This document shows positions 63,655-64,000 of a DNA stretch of 64,000 nucleotides, one piece after another (the stretch's first letter is position 1; each line of letters starts with the position of its first letter). Origin of the DNA: Flavobacterium sp. K5-23 (GTDB lineage Bacteria; Bacteroidota; Bacteroidia; Flavobacteriales; Flavobacteriaceae); NCBI RefSeq assembly GCF_023278045.1, contig NZ_CP056783.1, positions 2,637,501-2,701,500 on the forward strand. Direction: 5' to 3'. A program made the translations under genes and the position numbers. Under the pieces are notes generated by a model. That model was not told the DNA's origin. It did no database searches and was given only the letters and a program-made list of their open reading frames with translations.

Positions 63655-64000
63655 TAAAAAATTTATTCCAGCTTTAGGATATGATTTCCTGACTGTTTAT
63701 TATGATTTAGCCATAAAATTAACAATGCCTGAAAAGAAATTTAGACAATTGTTAGTAGAACATATAGACCCTCAAGACAAAGAATGTATTTTAGAATTTG
63801 GTTTTGGTACAGGACAAAATTTAATTTTAATCAAAAATAAAAATCCAAATATTGATTTAAAAGAATTAGATATTGACCCAAAGGTAAAAGAAATAACAGC
63901 CTATAAACTAGCAAAAAACAATCTTGAAGTTCCTCTAAATTTATATGATGGTACTACTTTTCCTTATCAAGATAATCAATTCGATAAAGTATATAGTTGT
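63647..64000 (+). CDS. Class I SAM-dependent methyltransferase, 3' end outside window
   Basis: The frame starts with ATG at 63647, overlapping the upstream stop by eight bases, and stays open to the window edge (118 codons). It begins MSDKKFIPALGYDFLTVYYD; motif I is ILEFGFGTGQNLILI, the acidic residue of the second strand is in LDIDPK, and FPYQDNQFDKVYS is the usual region before motif IV. It belongs to the UbiE/Methyltransf_11-like group. Substrate unknown. Confidence 0.85.
   Translation, partial: MSDKKFIPALGYDFLTVYYDLAIKLTMPEKKFRQLLVEHIDPQDKECILEFGFGTGQNLILIKNKNPNIDLKELDIDPKVKEITAYKLAKNNLEVPLNLYDGTTFPYQDNQFDKVYSC

Overview
The window looks like a chromosome segment of a Flavobacterium-like member of the Bacteroidota. 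The reasons are low G+C, TAnnTTTG-type -7 promoter boxes with few Shine-Dalgarno sequences, a fused LpxC-FabZ, a class II ketol-acid reductoisomerase, a second LpxD-like gene and many short intergenic palindromes. I see no rRNA, tRNA, CRISPR array, transposase or integrase gene.

Layout. 1-6.2 kb is accessory DNA: a cut-off membrane protein gene, a 1553-residue helicase-nuclease (probable defence protein) and a small lipocalin-like gene, separated by related imperfect-palindrome elements that resemble cassette boundaries. 6.3-10.8 kb holds small genes (DUF4242, protoglobin, GNAT, SRPBCC, HD hydrolase) and a nested palindromic repeat. 10.9-17.2 kb is the lipid A block lpxD-lpxC/fabZ-lpxA with efp, a second lpxD-like gene, an NTF2-like gene and sucD. 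17.3-23.5 kb has an NhaC/MetT-type transporter behind a compact SAM-riboswitch-like leader, fabG behind another structured RNA, a vWA-like membrane protein and an S1/P1-type hydrolase. 25.4-33.8 kb is branched-chain amino acid synthesis: leuA, leuB, then ilvD-ilvB-ilvN-ilvC behind a leader peptide and attenuator. acs follows. 36.3-41.7 kb is a tight seven-gene type III polyketide synthase cluster with its own ACP, ketosynthase, dehydratase, phosphopantetheinyl transferase, methyltransferase and flavoprotein. It probably makes a tailored phenolic or pyrone lipid.

41.8-50.3 kb is mostly minus strand: a DEDD exonuclease-fold protein lacking two catalytic residues, a cNMP/CBS/DUF294 protein, GNAT, a nitroreductase divergent from an HxlR regulator, and an operon of an ornithine cyclodeaminase-family enzyme, threonine synthase and a homoserine-kinase-like protein behind a structured leader with a strong terminator. 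50.9-54.5 kb is a second accessory site, placed directly downstream of an FKBP gene. Two 94-bp direct repeats enclose a DinB-like gene and a secreted protein gene; Mrr-type nuclease and Abi-alpha-like genes follow, with the same kind of boundary element. 54.9-64 kb holds an MFS exporter, two helicases, DUF6155, DUF3817, MscS, GNAT, a thioesterase, a small Cys-rich exported protein and a cut-off methyltransferase.

The main candidates for undescribed biology are the type III PKS cluster, the cassette-like boundary elements around defence genes at two separate sites, the OCD-ThrC-kinase operon with its leader RNA, and several structured RNAs (the minimal SAM-like leader and a motif seen twice).
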